From positions 1,510,066-1,574,065 of the forward strand of contig DS022282.1 of the NCBI GenBank assembly GCA_000153745.1: a DNA stretch of 64,000 nt, given 5' to 3'. How positions within the stretch are numbered: the stretch's first letter is position 1; each line of letters begins with the position of its first letter. This document shows, piece by piece, positions 1-8,279 of the stretch. Source of the stretch: Rhodobacterales bacterium HTCC2255. GTDB lineage: Bacteria > Pseudomonadota > Alphaproteobacteria > Rhodobacterales > Rhodobacteraceae. Both the position numbers and the translations under genes were made by a program. The notes beneath the pieces were generated by a model. The model was given only the letters and a program-made list of their open reading frames with translations, had not been told where the DNA came from and searched no databases.

Positions 1-507
1 AAATGCTTTTGCATCAGCACATGCAACTGCCTGAGCCATTGAAAATAATAATGTTAAGTTACAATCAATGCCATCATTTTGTAAAATTTCAGCAGCACGT
101 ATACCTTCCCAAGTAGACGCAAGTTTTATGAGTATTTGGTTTCTTTTTATGCCACGCTTTTCATATTCTGCAATAATGTCTCTACCTCTAGTAACAGACT
201 TTTCAGTATCAAAAGAAAGACAAGCATCTACTTCTGTTGATACGCGTCCTGGAACAAGTGCTGCTAATTCAGCGCCCATTGCAACTGTTAATGTTTCGGT
301 TACTTGTTCTGGTGTCTGGCCAGTTTTTTTACCTGTATCTATTTCAGTGACAACTAATTCTTCTGTTGCTGGATCTGTTAATGCCTTTAGAACTAGTGAT
401 GGATTTGTTGTACAGTCAACTGGTTTGTATTCCTTAACGGCAGCAGCCTCTCCAGTATCTGCCACAACAACAGTCATCTCTCTAAGTTGCTCTAAAACAG
501 TTTTCAT
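1..507 (-). CDS. tal: Transaldolase (3' end lies outside the window)
   Basis: Transaldolase of the pentose phosphate pathway moves a dihydroxyacetone unit between sugar phosphates in the cytosol. The 169 visible codons give the N-terminal half of a TalA/TalB-type enzyme: the VVADTG segment with the catalytic Asp at residue 17, the DCTTNPS strand at 31-37, and the Schiff-base Lys at residue 128 in IKLAST, followed by WEGIRAAE and CNLTLLFS. The start at 507 has a good ribosome site (AAGGA, about 8 nt upstream). The gene runs off the left edge, so its C-terminus and downstream neighbours are unknown. It is divergent from allE. Confidence 0.93.
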   Translation of the reverse strand, partial: MKTVLEQLREMTVVVADTGEAAAVKEYKPVDCTTNPSLVLKALTDPATEELVVTEIDTGKKTGQTPEQVTETLTVAMGAELAALVPGRVSTEVDACLSFDTEKSVTRGRDIIAEYEKRGIKRNQILIKLASTWEGIRAAEILQNDGIDCNLTLLFSMAQAVACADAKAF

Positions 508-610
508 GTTTAATTTCCTTACATTCTCTTTTGGATATTTTGTGATTGTTTGATTATAATTTGAATTACTTATACAACTACTAGCCCAGACAAACAGTCC
601 TAAAATAATC

Positions 611-654
611 TTTGATAATAAATAAAAATTATTTAATTTAGATTTATTATCAAA
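611..654. repeat. 13-bp perfect inverted repeat between tal and allE
   Basis: TTTGATAATAAAT at 611-623 is exactly repeated in reverse complement at 642-654, with an 18-nt AT-rich spacer. It sits in the 235-bp gap between two divergent genes, so it cannot be a terminator for either. An operator, or a hairpin in one of the two leaders, is more likely. The function is inferred from position only. Confidence 0.5.
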
Positions 655-742
655 TTTTCCCTAATATTCTATTCTTCAATGTACTACTTGGCTTAAGTAA
701 TAAAATACTTGATATTAGGCGAAACTAAAATGGATTCACTAA

Positions 743-1576
743 ATGGTTAAAAGTAAGTATTTTTCTGAAATGGGTGGACACCCGGATCAAACTAATTTGT
801 TAACTGATCGGGCCGTTTTTACTGATGCATATGCAGTTATTCCTAGGGGCTCAATGCGGGATATAGTTACTAGTTTCTTACCGTTTTGGGATGAAACAAG
901 ATTATGGGTTATATCGCGCCCACTGAGTGGCTTTTCTGAAACTTTCTCACAATATATAATGGAAGTGCAGCCTGGTGGGGGAAGTGATCAACCTGAGACT
1001 GACACCGATGCGGAAGGTGTTTTATTTGTAGTTGATGGATCAATAGCTATTTCTTTTAATGGAAAAAAATATGACTTAACAGAAGGTGGTTATGCATATC
1101 TCCCAGCAGGTTTAATTTGGAAATTAAGAAATGAAACAGATAAAGTTGCTAAATTTCATTGGATAAGAAAGTCCTATCAATATGTTGATGGCTTAGATAA
1201 GCCAGAACCAATAGTTACAAATGCAAAAGATATTGAACCAACACCTATGCCAGATACAGATGGTAATTGGACAACCACACGCTTTGTAAACCCTGCTGAT
1301 ATTCGCCATGATATGCATGTGACTATAGTAACATTACAGCCTGGGGCTGTAATTCCGTTTTGTGAGACGCATGTAATGGAACATGGACTTTATGTGCTTA
1401 ATGGCAAAGCAGTTTATCGGTTGAACCAAGATTGGGTAGAGGTAGAAGCAGGTGATTATATGCTGTTACGTGCTTTTTGCCCTCAAGCTTGTTACGCTGG
1501 TGGCCCGGATGCATTCCAATATCTTTTGTATAAAGATGTTAATAGGCATATGAATTTAAAATTATCGAAAAATTAA
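743..1576 (+). CDS. allE: (S)-ureidoglycine aminohydrolase
   Basis: This Mn-dependent bicupin releases ammonia from (S)-ureidoglycine to give (S)-ureidoglycolate in allantoin catabolism. The 277-residue length is normal. The first cupin covers about residues 60-140 and the second about 185-265. The metal ligands of characterised UGlyAH enzymes (Glu, His, His, Gln) align with E208, H210, H214 and Q248 here, in ETHVMEHGLY and FCPQACYAGG. No strong Shine-Dalgarno precedes the ATG at 743, but the N-terminal sequence from there resembles the family. The rest of the pathway (allA, puuE, uraH, puuD) lies 9-14 kb downstream. The 3' end overlaps the convergent tctB gene by 4 nt. Confidence 0.9.
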   Translation: MVKSKYFSEMGGHPDQTNLLTDRAVFTDAYAVIPRGSMRDIVTSFLPFWDETRLWVISRPLSGFSETFSQYIMEVQPGGGSDQPETDTDAEGVLFVVDGSIAISFNGKKYDLTEGGYAYLPAGLIWKLRNETDKVAKFHWIRKSYQYVDGLDKPEPIVTNAKDIEPTPMPDTDGNWTTTRFVNPADIRHDMHVTIVTLQPGAVIPFCETHVMEHGLYVLNGKAVYRLNQDWVEVEAGDYMLLRAFCPQACYAGGPDAFQYLLYKDVNRHMNLKLSKN

Positions 1577-2028
1577 GGTAATGGAACAAATAAAATAAAT
1601 TTAAATAAGATAAAAAAGCTGACCATAATGATTGCACCGCTGCATCCGTAAATCAATACTGTTCTAAAGCTCCACTTATCATGCATTGCTGCAATAAGAC
1701 CTGAAGTAAAAGCTATAACTCCAGATGCTAAAAATCCAATGATTGGCATCGCAAAGCAAGTAATAAACATTGCAGAGATAAATAGTACACGTCTCCACCA
1801 TATTCCTTCACCAAAACCTCCTTCGTTAGAAGGTTTAAGCAAGCGAGTTATAAGGGAAGTTCCTGCTGTAATTATTAAAATAATTGCCACGGTTTGTGGA
1901 AATACTTGACTGTCACGGTCTGAATAAGATGTTGTGTCATATAATGTTATTAAGCCAATAAAAATGAATAATGTTGAAATAAACAGTGATCCAAATTGGC
2001 CTTGAGATTTTGATGATGATGTACCCAT
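1573..2028 (-). CDS. tctB: TTT transporter small membrane subunit (TctB family)
   Basis: This is the small integral-membrane subunit of a tripartite tricarboxylate-type (TTT) secondary transporter, which works with the large permease TctA and the periplasmic binding protein TctC. The 151-residue protein has about four hydrophobic segments (near residues 14-30, 44-60, 82-115 and 125-148) and the DTTSYSDRDSQVFPQ segment typical of TctB. The order on the minus strand is tctC-tctA-tctB, with only 4 nt between tctA and tctB, so they are probably cotranscribed. TctB is poorly conserved across the family, and the call rests partly on context. Confidence 0.85.
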   Translation of the reverse strand: MGTSSSKSQGQFGSLFISTLFIFIGLITLYDTTSYSDRDSQVFPQTVAIILIITAGTSLITRLLKPSNEGGFGEGIWWRRVLFISAMFITCFAMPIIGFLASGVIAFTSGLIAAMHDKWSFRTVLIYGCSGAIIMVSFFILFKFILFVPLP

Positions 2029-2032
2029 GATA

Positions 2033-3529
2033 TTATACTTCTTTATGAGGTTGCTTTTTGTAAGCTAGATATATCGGTAATATTAATGTCATAAGCGTGA
2101 ATGCTATAATAGCTTGAGATATTGGACGTCCAAAAAACATACCAATTAAATTATTTGTAGCAGCGCCTATAGTCCACCCTTGCACAAAACCTTGTTCAGC
2201 AATTGGTCCTAAAATTAGACCAAGGACAATTGGTGAGGCTGCAAAGCCAAACCTAGCAATCAACCAACCAAAAACACCTAAACATAACATTATAATTACA
2301 TCAGATACACTGTTTCTAATAGCAAATGTTCCAATAATTGTCATAAACCCAACAGTGGGAACCAATACTGCTTTCGGTATTGTTACAATGGATTTATATG
2401 CATATCTGCCAATTAATAAACCAGCAGGTAACATCAATATGGTTGCAATAATTAGCCCATATATAAACGTATATACGATAGACCCACTTTGTGAGAACAT
2501 AGCAGGACCTGTTCGCACCCCTTGAACCAAAAGTGCACCAAGAACGATTGCATCGGGCGGAGTTCCGGGGATTCCTAAAACTAATGTTGGGATAAACCCG
2601 CCACCCACAGTTGCACTGTTTGCAGACTCAGTAGCTATAATTCCATCTGGCTCACCCTCACCAAATTTTTGGTGATCTTTACCAGTTCGTTTTGCTTCAG
2701 AGTACGCAACAAGGCCTGCGACGGATCCGCCGGCACCAGGTAATATTCCAACGAGGGTGCCAACTACTGAAGATCGTATTAAGTTAAACTTTGAGCGCAT
2801 TGCAATTTTAAAAGCTTCACTAATGCGAACAGATTTTACATTTTCTTCAACCTTTAGGTGACGTTCTGGAGTGGCTACTAAATCTATTAAAACTGGTATG
2901 CAATAAAGGCCAATTAATGCTCCTACAACACCAAAACCACCAATCATAACTTGACTGCCAAATGTAAGTCGAATGTCTGCAGATATTTCAGCTACACCAA
3001 CAGTTGATAAGATCATGCCGAAGGCACCACCTGCTAAACCTTTCATTAAATTACCGTTTGATAAAGATGCGATTAATGAAAGACCAAAAATTGATAGCCA
3101 AAAGTATTCCACAGGCCCAAAGGCTAATGCTACTTTAGACAATGGTGGTGCTAAGAGTAATAATGCAATTGCACCAACCATGCCTCCAAATACAGAAGAA
3201 AAGCATGCGAGTGCTACTGCTAGATCACCATCACCACGTTTAGCCATAGGGTAACCATCAAAAGTAGTTGCAATTGCTGATGGTGTGCCTGGTGTGTTTA
3301 ATAATATAGCAGCATATGCACCACCATAGATTGCTCCTGTATAAATGGCTCCCAATAAAATAAGTGCAGATGCTGGATCCATGCTGAATGTTATTGGGAC
3401 TAATACTGCAAGAGCCATTGTGGCTGTTAACCCCGGAATAGATCCAATAACTGTACCAGCAACAACGCCAAACAAAGCTAATGCAATGTTAAATGGCGTC
3501 ATGGCTGATAAAAAGTGACTGAATTCCAT
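2033..3529 (-). CDS. tctA: TTT transporter large permease subunit (TctA family)
   Basis: The large permease of a tripartite tricarboxylate-type transporter moves an organic carboxylate across the inner membrane. The 498-residue protein is almost entirely hydrophobic and has the two glycine/proline-rich family signatures: GSIPGLTATMALAVL near residue 29 and GILPGAGGSVAG near 262, plus VLGIPGTPPDAIVLG near 318. These are the repeated substrate-binding loops of the family. It lies 26 nt after the tctC stop and 4 nt before tctB. The substrate cannot be read from the permease. Family members carry citrate, tartrate, terephthalate and other acids. Confidence 0.93.
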   Translation of the reverse strand: MEFSHFLSAMTPFNIALALFGVVAGTVIGSIPGLTATMALAVLVPITFSMDPASALILLGAIYTGAIYGGAYAAILLNTPGTPSAIATTFDGYPMAKRGDGDLAVALACFSSVFGGMVGAIALLLLAPPLSKVALAFGPVEYFWLSIFGLSLIASLSNGNLMKGLAGGAFGMILSTVGVAEISADIRLTFGSQVMIGGFGVVGALIGLYCIPVLIDLVATPERHLKVEENVKSVRISEAFKIAMRSKFNLIRSSVVGTLVGILPGAGGSVAGLVAYSEAKRTGKDHQKFGEGEPDGIIATESANSATVGGGFIPTLVLGIPGTPPDAIVLGALLVQGVRTGPAMFSQSGSIVYTFIYGLIIATILMLPAGLLIGRYAYKSIVTIPKAVLVPTVGFMTIIGTFAIRNSVSDVIIMLCLGVFGWLIARFGFAASPIVLGLILGPIAEQGFVQGWTIGAATNNLIGMFFGRPISQAIIAFTLMTLILPIYLAYKKQPHKEV

Positions 3530-3555
3530 TATAATATACTCCGGGGTTATCTATT

Positions 3556-4509
3556 TTATTTTATTAAGCCAGCTTCACGAGCATCTTTTAGATATTCTTC
3601 CACGCGAGCGGCCATGAAGTCTTTCATTCCAGCTGAATCAACATCTAGCATAGCAAAACCGCCGTCCAACATTTTCTTTTGAAATGCTGGGTCTGTATTA
3701 ATTTCAGCGATCATATCTGACCACATTTTTGTAGTTTCTGCACTAGCTGAATTTGGTAAAGCTATTCCACGATAAGCACCGCCAGTCATGTCATACCCAA
3801 GTTCTTTGAATGTCGGGACATCCGGAAATAGTGGGTGGCGATTCTCCATTGCTACAGCCAACATGCGCACTGCATCACCTTGTTTAGCACCAACCGTTGT
3901 ATATCCCCATTCTGCTACTGTTTGCTTCCCTAGCAAAGCTGTTACAGCTGCTCCTGTTCCTTTAAATGGAACATAGGTTGTGAGTGTACCGGCTAGTTTA
4001 TCAAATTTAATTTGTGCTAAATGGTTTGCACTAGCTTTGCCAGATCCTGACATAGTAACTTGGCCTGGATTAGCTTTTGCATCTGCGACTAGATCAGCTA
4101 AATTTTGATATGGGCTGTCCGCAGTAACTACGATTGCATCAGGTGTATAATGGAACATGTAGAAAGTATTTAAATCATCAGTTTTAAATCCAACATTTTT
4201 TTGCGCTGGTTTGATAATGATATGTGGTAAGTTTACACCCATAATAGTTTGTCCGTCACCATTCAAACCATTTAAAGATGCCCAACCTACGGCACCACCG
4301 CCACCTGGTTGATATGATACGACCATATCTTCTCCAAATTTATCTTTGAAGAAAGGTTGTTGTAAGCGAGCAGAAATATCTGATTCTCCACCAGGGCCAA
4401 AGGGAATTATGTAATTCACAGGTCCATTTATTTCAGCGCTTGCAATGCTTGCAAAGCTTGTTGCAGCTGCGATTATAGCAACCGTATTTTTTATGTGTTT
4501 CTTCAGCAT
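3556..4509 (-). CDS. tctC: TTT transporter periplasmic binding protein (Bug/TctC family)
   Basis: This high-affinity periplasmic receptor delivers its ligand to TctAB. The Bug family signature is present: the mature N-terminus VNYIIPFGPGGESDISAR, then SGSGKASANHLAQ and the TYVPFKGTGAAVTALLGKQ segment. I place the start at 4509 rather than the upstream in-frame ATG at 4557, because GGGAGA lies 6-7 nt before it and the protein then begins with a normal signal peptide (MLKKHIKNT, hydrophobic core, cleavage after SIASA). The mature protein is about 295 residues. The ligand is unknown. A LysR gene is divergent from it, the usual arrangement for such transporters. Confidence 0.92.
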   Translation of the reverse strand: MLKKHIKNTVAIIAAATSFASIASAEINGPVNYIIPFGPGGESDISARLQQPFFKDKFGEDMVVSYQPGGGGAVGWASLNGLNGDGQTIMGVNLPHIIIKPAQKNVGFKTDDLNTFYMFHYTPDAIVVTADSPYQNLADLVADAKANPGQVTMSGSGKASANHLAQIKFDKLAGTLTTYVPFKGTGAAVTALLGKQTVAEWGYTTVGAKQGDAVRMLAVAMENRHPLFPDVPTFKELGYDMTGGAYRGIALPNSASAETTKMWSDMIAEINTDPAFQKKMLDGGFAMLDVDSAGMKDFMAARVEEYLKDAREAGLIK

Positions 4510-4576
4510 TTTATTTCTCCCTATTTCTGCTGTTTCGTTGTTCTTAAACATTATCATCAGTTAAATTTTGAATGAT

Positions 4577-4591
4577 ACAAATCATATTTGT
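4577..4591. promoter_or_regulatory. Candidate LysR operator between tctC and its LysR gene
   Basis: ACAAAT-CAT-ATTTGT is a perfect 6-bp palindrome with a 3-nt centre, and flanking GATA/TATC bases nearly extend it. It contains the T-N11-A spacing typical of LysR-type sites. It lies 68 bp from the tctC start and 69 bp from the LysR start. Assignment to this regulator is inferred from position. Confidence 0.45.
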
Positions 4592-4659
4592 TTATCGTAA
4601 TGTAAAATTTTTCTTTACTTGGTTAAATTCACAATAATATTGTTAAGTTGGAGGGCAAG

Positions 4660-5541
4660 ATGTCAATTTCACTATTTAAAACATTAATCGCTATTTCAGA
4701 AACTGGTAGCTTTAGCGGTGCATCACAAAAAGTCTTTGTTACTCATGCTGCTGTTGGACAACAGATGAGAAGACTTGAAGAATTATTATCCGTAGATCTC
4801 TTTGACCGGACAGAAAAAACACCCAGACTGAATCAGCTTGGTAATGCTTTAATACCCAAAGCAAAAGCAATTGTGTTTTCTTATGAAACGATTTTGGATG
4901 ATTTAACAGGTGATCCGCAAATGATTGGAGAATTAACTTTAGGAGCTGTCCCCTCAACGATACGTGGGTTAATACCTATGGCTGTAAAGCGACTGATTAA
5001 TACTTATCCTAATCTGCATATAAAAGTAGTCCCAGGTATTTCTTCAAAATTATTAGATCAGGTAGAAAGTGGTAATCTTGATGCTGCGGTAATTAGTGAA
5101 CCTATAAGGATTCCTACTAATTTCAATTGGATGCCTATTATCAAGGAAGAATTAACATTATTAACTGCTCCTGAAATTACTGAAAAAAATCCAATCAAAA
5201 TTCTAACCTCGGCACCATATATTAGGCATACTCGGCAAGCATCAGTTGGTCAGTTAGCAGATGAATGGTTATTCATAAATAATGTCATTGTAAAAGATAG
5301 TATGGAAATGGAGTCTTTAGAAAATATTGCTAGTATGGTTGCGCATAATCTAGGAGTTTCAATTGTACCAAATATTTGTGTGCCAGATGACCTTTTTCGA
5401 AGTTTGCAAAAGATTTCCCTAGGAGATAATTCTATTTATAGATCATTAGGAATTATTATGCGAAATGATTGTTCAAAGATAAAATTAGTTCAACGGCTTT
5501 ATGATCAGTTTTGTGAGACAACAATAAAAAATATATCATAA
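4660..5541 (+). CDS. LysR-type transcriptional regulator, likely of the TTT transporter
   Basis: A 293-residue LysR-family regulator: the N-terminal winged helix-turn-helix (residues 1-60, with GSFSGASQKVFVTHAAVGQQMRRLEELL) is followed by an effector-binding domain from about residue 90. The ATG at 4660 is chosen over the one at 4648 because GGAGGG stands 6 nt upstream and the protein then begins directly at the HTH. It is divergent from tctC with 150 bp between starts, so it probably controls the tctCAB operon, autoregulates, and senses the transported acid or a metabolite. The gene downstream (a 2-hydroxyacid dehydrogenase) is on the same strand. Confidence 0.9.
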   Translation: MSISLFKTLIAISETGSFSGASQKVFVTHAAVGQQMRRLEELLSVDLFDRTEKTPRLNQLGNALIPKAKAIVFSYETILDDLTGDPQMIGELTLGAVPSTIRGLIPMAVKRLINTYPNLHIKVVPGISSKLLDQVESGNLDAAVISEPIRIPTNFNWMPIIKEELTLLTAPEITEKNPIKILTSAPYIRHTRQASVGQLADEWLFINNVIVKDSMEMESLENIASMVAHNLGVSIVPNICVPDDLFRSLQKISLGDNSIYRSLGIIMRNDCSKIKLVQRLYDQFCETTIKNIS

Positions 5542-5646
5542 TGAAAGTGTAAAATTTTTTTTTACTAAACGTTCAATTTTTATGATTTGCTAAAAAATGA
5601 TTATTACAAGAATGTGTCTCCACATTGTCTTTAAGGAGATCTTTTA

Positions 5647-7083
5647 ATGCAGACTGTGCAGCTTAATCAACCAAGTGAAAATCTTTTAGATGAAATAAAG
5701 CTGTTGGTTGGTAGCAACGGATGGAAAAGTGCAGATGAAATGCCTCGTTATTTTGATGATCCAAGAGGTCGCTTTGAAGGTTTTGGAGCAATAATTGTTT
5801 TGCCAAATTCTACAGAACAAGTTTCATTAATTGTAAAGCTTTGTAATGCAAAAAAGGTGGGGCTTGTTCCATATAGTGGAGGCACAGGAGTTGTCGCAGG
5901 ACAACTATCAATTGATAGTAAAGATGTCATTATTTTATCATTAGAAAGAATGAATAAAGTTAGGGAAGTATCTCTTGATGATAATGTTGTGATTGTTGAA
6001 GCGGGGTGTGTTCTTGAAAATATTCACAGTTCAGTTGAAAAACATAATCTAATTTTCCCTCTTAATATGGCGTCAAAAGGTAGTTGTTGTATTGGGGGTA
6101 ATTTGGCAACAAATGCAGGTGGTATTCAGGTGCTAAGGTATGGAAATGCGCGTGATCTATGTATTGGTATCGAAGCTGTTTTGCCATGCGGAACGGTTCT
6201 CAGTGAATTAAATCCATTACATAAAAATAATACAGGCTATGATTTAAAAAATCTGCTTATTGGAAGCGAAGGAACACTGGGAATCATTACTGTTGCAACA
6301 TTGAAATTAAAGCCGATTGATTCTGAAAGTGGAACTGCCCTAGTAGCTATAAAATCTCCTCATGATATACATAAAATTTATAAATCATTAAAAACACATG
6401 TATCTGAAAATATATCTGCGATTGAATTAATGAGTGGGTTTGGCGTTTCCCTTGTTACTTCAAAATTTTCTAAATTACGTAACCCTTTCAATATTGATTA
6501 TGAATGGTTTCTTTTAATTGAAGTAACTGGTGCTAATGGCATTGCAGAGCGACTAGAAGGTGCTTTGAATGATTGTTTTGAGCGTGATATTTTATTAGAT
6601 GCTATAATAGCACAGTCACAACAACAAAAAGATGATTTATGGAATTTACGTGAAATGACACCTGAAGCTAATAGAATATCTGGTGCTTTTTGTAATAGCG
6701 ATACTTCAGTTCCAGTTAGTAAAATTAGTAATTTTATTGAAGATGCACATTGTGCAATTCAAAAAGTATATCCCAATCTTAGAATAAATAGCTATGGGCA
6801 CATTGGTGATGGGAACATTCATTTAAATGTACTTCCACCTAAAGAAATTTCAAAAGATGATTTTCTAAAAAGTAATCCAAAAGTTAGGGAACAAGTGCGA
6901 ATGGCAATCAATGAAACCACACATTTACTTGGTGGATCAATTAGCGCTGAGCATGGGATAGGTAGATTGAAGACTAGAGATTTAGAAATGTATGCAAGCA
7001 AGGCTCGCTTAAAAGCGATTAAATCCATAAAATCAGCACTTGATCCAAATAATATAATGAATCCAGGAGTTATTATCCCCTAA
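5647..7083 (+). CDS. FAD-linked D-2-hydroxyacid dehydrogenase/oxidase (GlcD / D2HGDH family)
   Basis: A 478-residue flavoenzyme of the vanillyl-alcohol-oxidase superfamily. The PCMH FAD-binding domain (about 35-215) shows PYSGGTGVVAGQ, GNLATNAGG and NNTGYDLKNLLIGSEGTLG. The C-terminal oxidase domain carries the GHIGDGNIHLNV motif near residue 385 and SAEHGIGRLK near 435, which hold the metal- and substrate-binding histidines. Relatives oxidise glycolate, D-lactate or D-2-hydroxyglutarate, and I cannot choose between them. There is no GlcE/GlcF partner, so a stand-alone D-lactate or D-2-hydroxyglutarate type is favoured. A strong ribosome site (AAGGAG) precedes the start. The TTT transporter, LysR and IclR neighbours suggest an uptake and oxidation module for a hydroxy-acid. 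Confidence 0.88.
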   Translation: MQTVQLNQPSENLLDEIKLLVGSNGWKSADEMPRYFDDPRGRFEGFGAIIVLPNSTEQVSLIVKLCNAKKVGLVPYSGGTGVVAGQLSIDSKDVIILSLERMNKVREVSLDDNVVIVEAGCVLENIHSSVEKHNLIFPLNMASKGSCCIGGNLATNAGGIQVLRYGNARDLCIGIEAVLPCGTVLSELNPLHKNNTGYDLKNLLIGSEGTLGIITVATLKLKPIDSESGTALVAIKSPHDIHKIYKSLKTHVSENISAIELMSGFGVSLVTSKFSKLRNPFNIDYEWFLLIEVTGANGIAERLEGALNDCFERDILLDAIIAQSQQQKDDLWNLREMTPEANRISGAFCNSDTSVPVSKISNFIEDAHCAIQKVYPNLRINSYGHIGDGNIHLNVLPPKEISKDDFLKSNPKVREQVRMAINETTHLLGGSISAEHGIGRLKTRDLEMYASKARLKAIKSIKSALDPNNIMNPGVIIP

Positions 7084-7108
7084 TTATTGATTCATTTTTT
7101 AAAAAACT

Positions 7109-7933
7109 TCAAAAATTAGAGTTAACATCTGCACCTAGTGCTTTAGAAACTTCTCTTGCAGTGTTTACTACAGATCTACTAAATTCAGCAATCTGATCGC
7201 TGGCAACACGGCTGGTTGGCCCAGATACGGATATTCCTGCTATAACTTCTCCGTATGCATTTTTTATTGGCGCAGCTATACAACGCATGCCAATATTGCG
7301 CTCTTGATCATCAATTGCATAGCCGCGTTCTAGTGTAATTGTCATGTCACCTTGTATTAATTCTAAAGTTGATTTGGTGTATTGTGTAAAAGATTCTAAG
7401 CCTGATTTAACAAATTTTTCTAATCTTGATAAAGTATATTGAGTTAATAGTACTTTTCCTATTCCTGATGCATGTAGTGGTGAAAGTGTTCCAGGTGGAA
7501 AAAAAGCACGGATAGGAGCATGTGTTTCCACCTGACTTAAAAATAAAACATTACCGTTATTTTCTATCCCTAGGTTTGCTGTTTCTCCGGTCTCTTCCAT
7601 TAAGTTTCGCAAGAATGGACGGCTGGTTTCTATTAGGCTTGTTCTCCGCAGAAATGATGACCCAATCTGAAAAGAGCCTGGTCCAATATTCCAAGTTTGT
7701 AATTTATCATCACATTCTACAATTTGATGTAGAGCCATTGTAGAAAGTATTCTGTAAATAGTTGATGGTGACTCTCTCAACTCTTTTGACAAATCTGTTA
7801 AGGTTTTATTCTGATTTTTTGAAAGAGTAGTAAGTACTGTGAGTGCACGATCTAAAGATTTTATAGTGTTCTGTTCTATTTTGTCATTAAATGCTCTTGG
7901 TCGACCAAGGCTTCTGTTACTCTTTGATTTCAT
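7109..7933 (-). CDS. IclR-family transcriptional regulator
   Basis: A 274-residue IclR-type regulator with an N-terminal winged helix (about residues 25-85: SLDRALTVLTTLSKN and ESPSTIYRILSTM) and a C-terminal effector domain (DQERNIGMRCIAAPI, AGISVSGPTSRV). I start it at 7933, where GGAGAG lies 5 nt upstream; the longer frame from 7966 adds 11 unlikely residues. Two overlapping TGAAA/TTTCA palindromes lie just upstream. The gene is convergent with the FAD dehydrogenase (25 bp between stops) and is a plausible repressor of it or of the carboxylate genes nearby. Confidence 0.9.
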   Translation of the reverse strand: MKSKSNRSLGRPRAFNDKIEQNTIKSLDRALTVLTTLSKNQNKTLTDLSKELRESPSTIYRILSTMALHQIVECDDKLQTWNIGPGSFQIGSSFLRRTSLIETSRPFLRNLMEETGETANLGIENNGNVLFLSQVETHAPIRAFFPPGTLSPLHASGIGKVLLTQYTLSRLEKFVKSGLESFTQYTKSTLELIQGDMTITLERGYAIDDQERNIGMRCIAAPIKNAYGEVIAGISVSGPTSRVASDQIAEFSRSVVNTAREVSKALGADVNSNF

Positions 7934-7950
7934 AGTGCTCTCCACAATAA

Positions 7951-7975
7951 TGAAATAGTATTTCATATTATGAAA
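7951..7975. promoter_or_regulatory. Candidate IclR autoregulatory operator
   Basis: TGAAATA-G-TATTTCA (7951-7965) and TTTCATA-T-TATGAAA (7961-7975) are two perfect palindromes that share a half-site. Both resemble IclR-family boxes built of TGAAA and TTTCA arms. The element lies 18 bp upstream of the IclR start codon, where bound protein would block its own transcription. Confidence 0.5.
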
Positions 7976-8279
7976 AAATTAAGCTACTGACAATAAATGA
8001 TTTTTTAAATATTTATAAAATTATAAAAAATTTTCGAAAAAATTGTCTTTAGAATAGGGATGGTTTAAATTAATCAGTAAATTAGATCTAAGATACAAAA
8101 ATTTTCACCTTTTTAATAATTAATTTTAAATATAAGCTAGAATATCAGCTAAAGTGGTATAAAAATTTTTTTAAAATAATAAGCTGAAAAACTAATTATT
8201 TTTTAAGATTAAACATTTTAATAAACCTAGGACTATAAATAAATTTTAAAGTATTTACACCCTATTAAAGGAAACAACA
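7976..8279. other. AT-rich gap between the IclR gene and maeB
   Basis: About 300 bp with no credible ORF, RNA gene or terminator on either strand. Composition is extremely AT-rich with many A and T runs. It must hold the maeB promoter and leader; I cannot single out convincing -35 and -10 boxes. The ribosome site AAAGGAAA lies just before the GTG of maeB. Confidence 0.6.

Noticed and set aside
68-553. Plus-strand 161-codon frame at the left edge
   Set aside because: It is the antisense of the transaldolase gene, whose catalytic motifs are clear on the minus strand.
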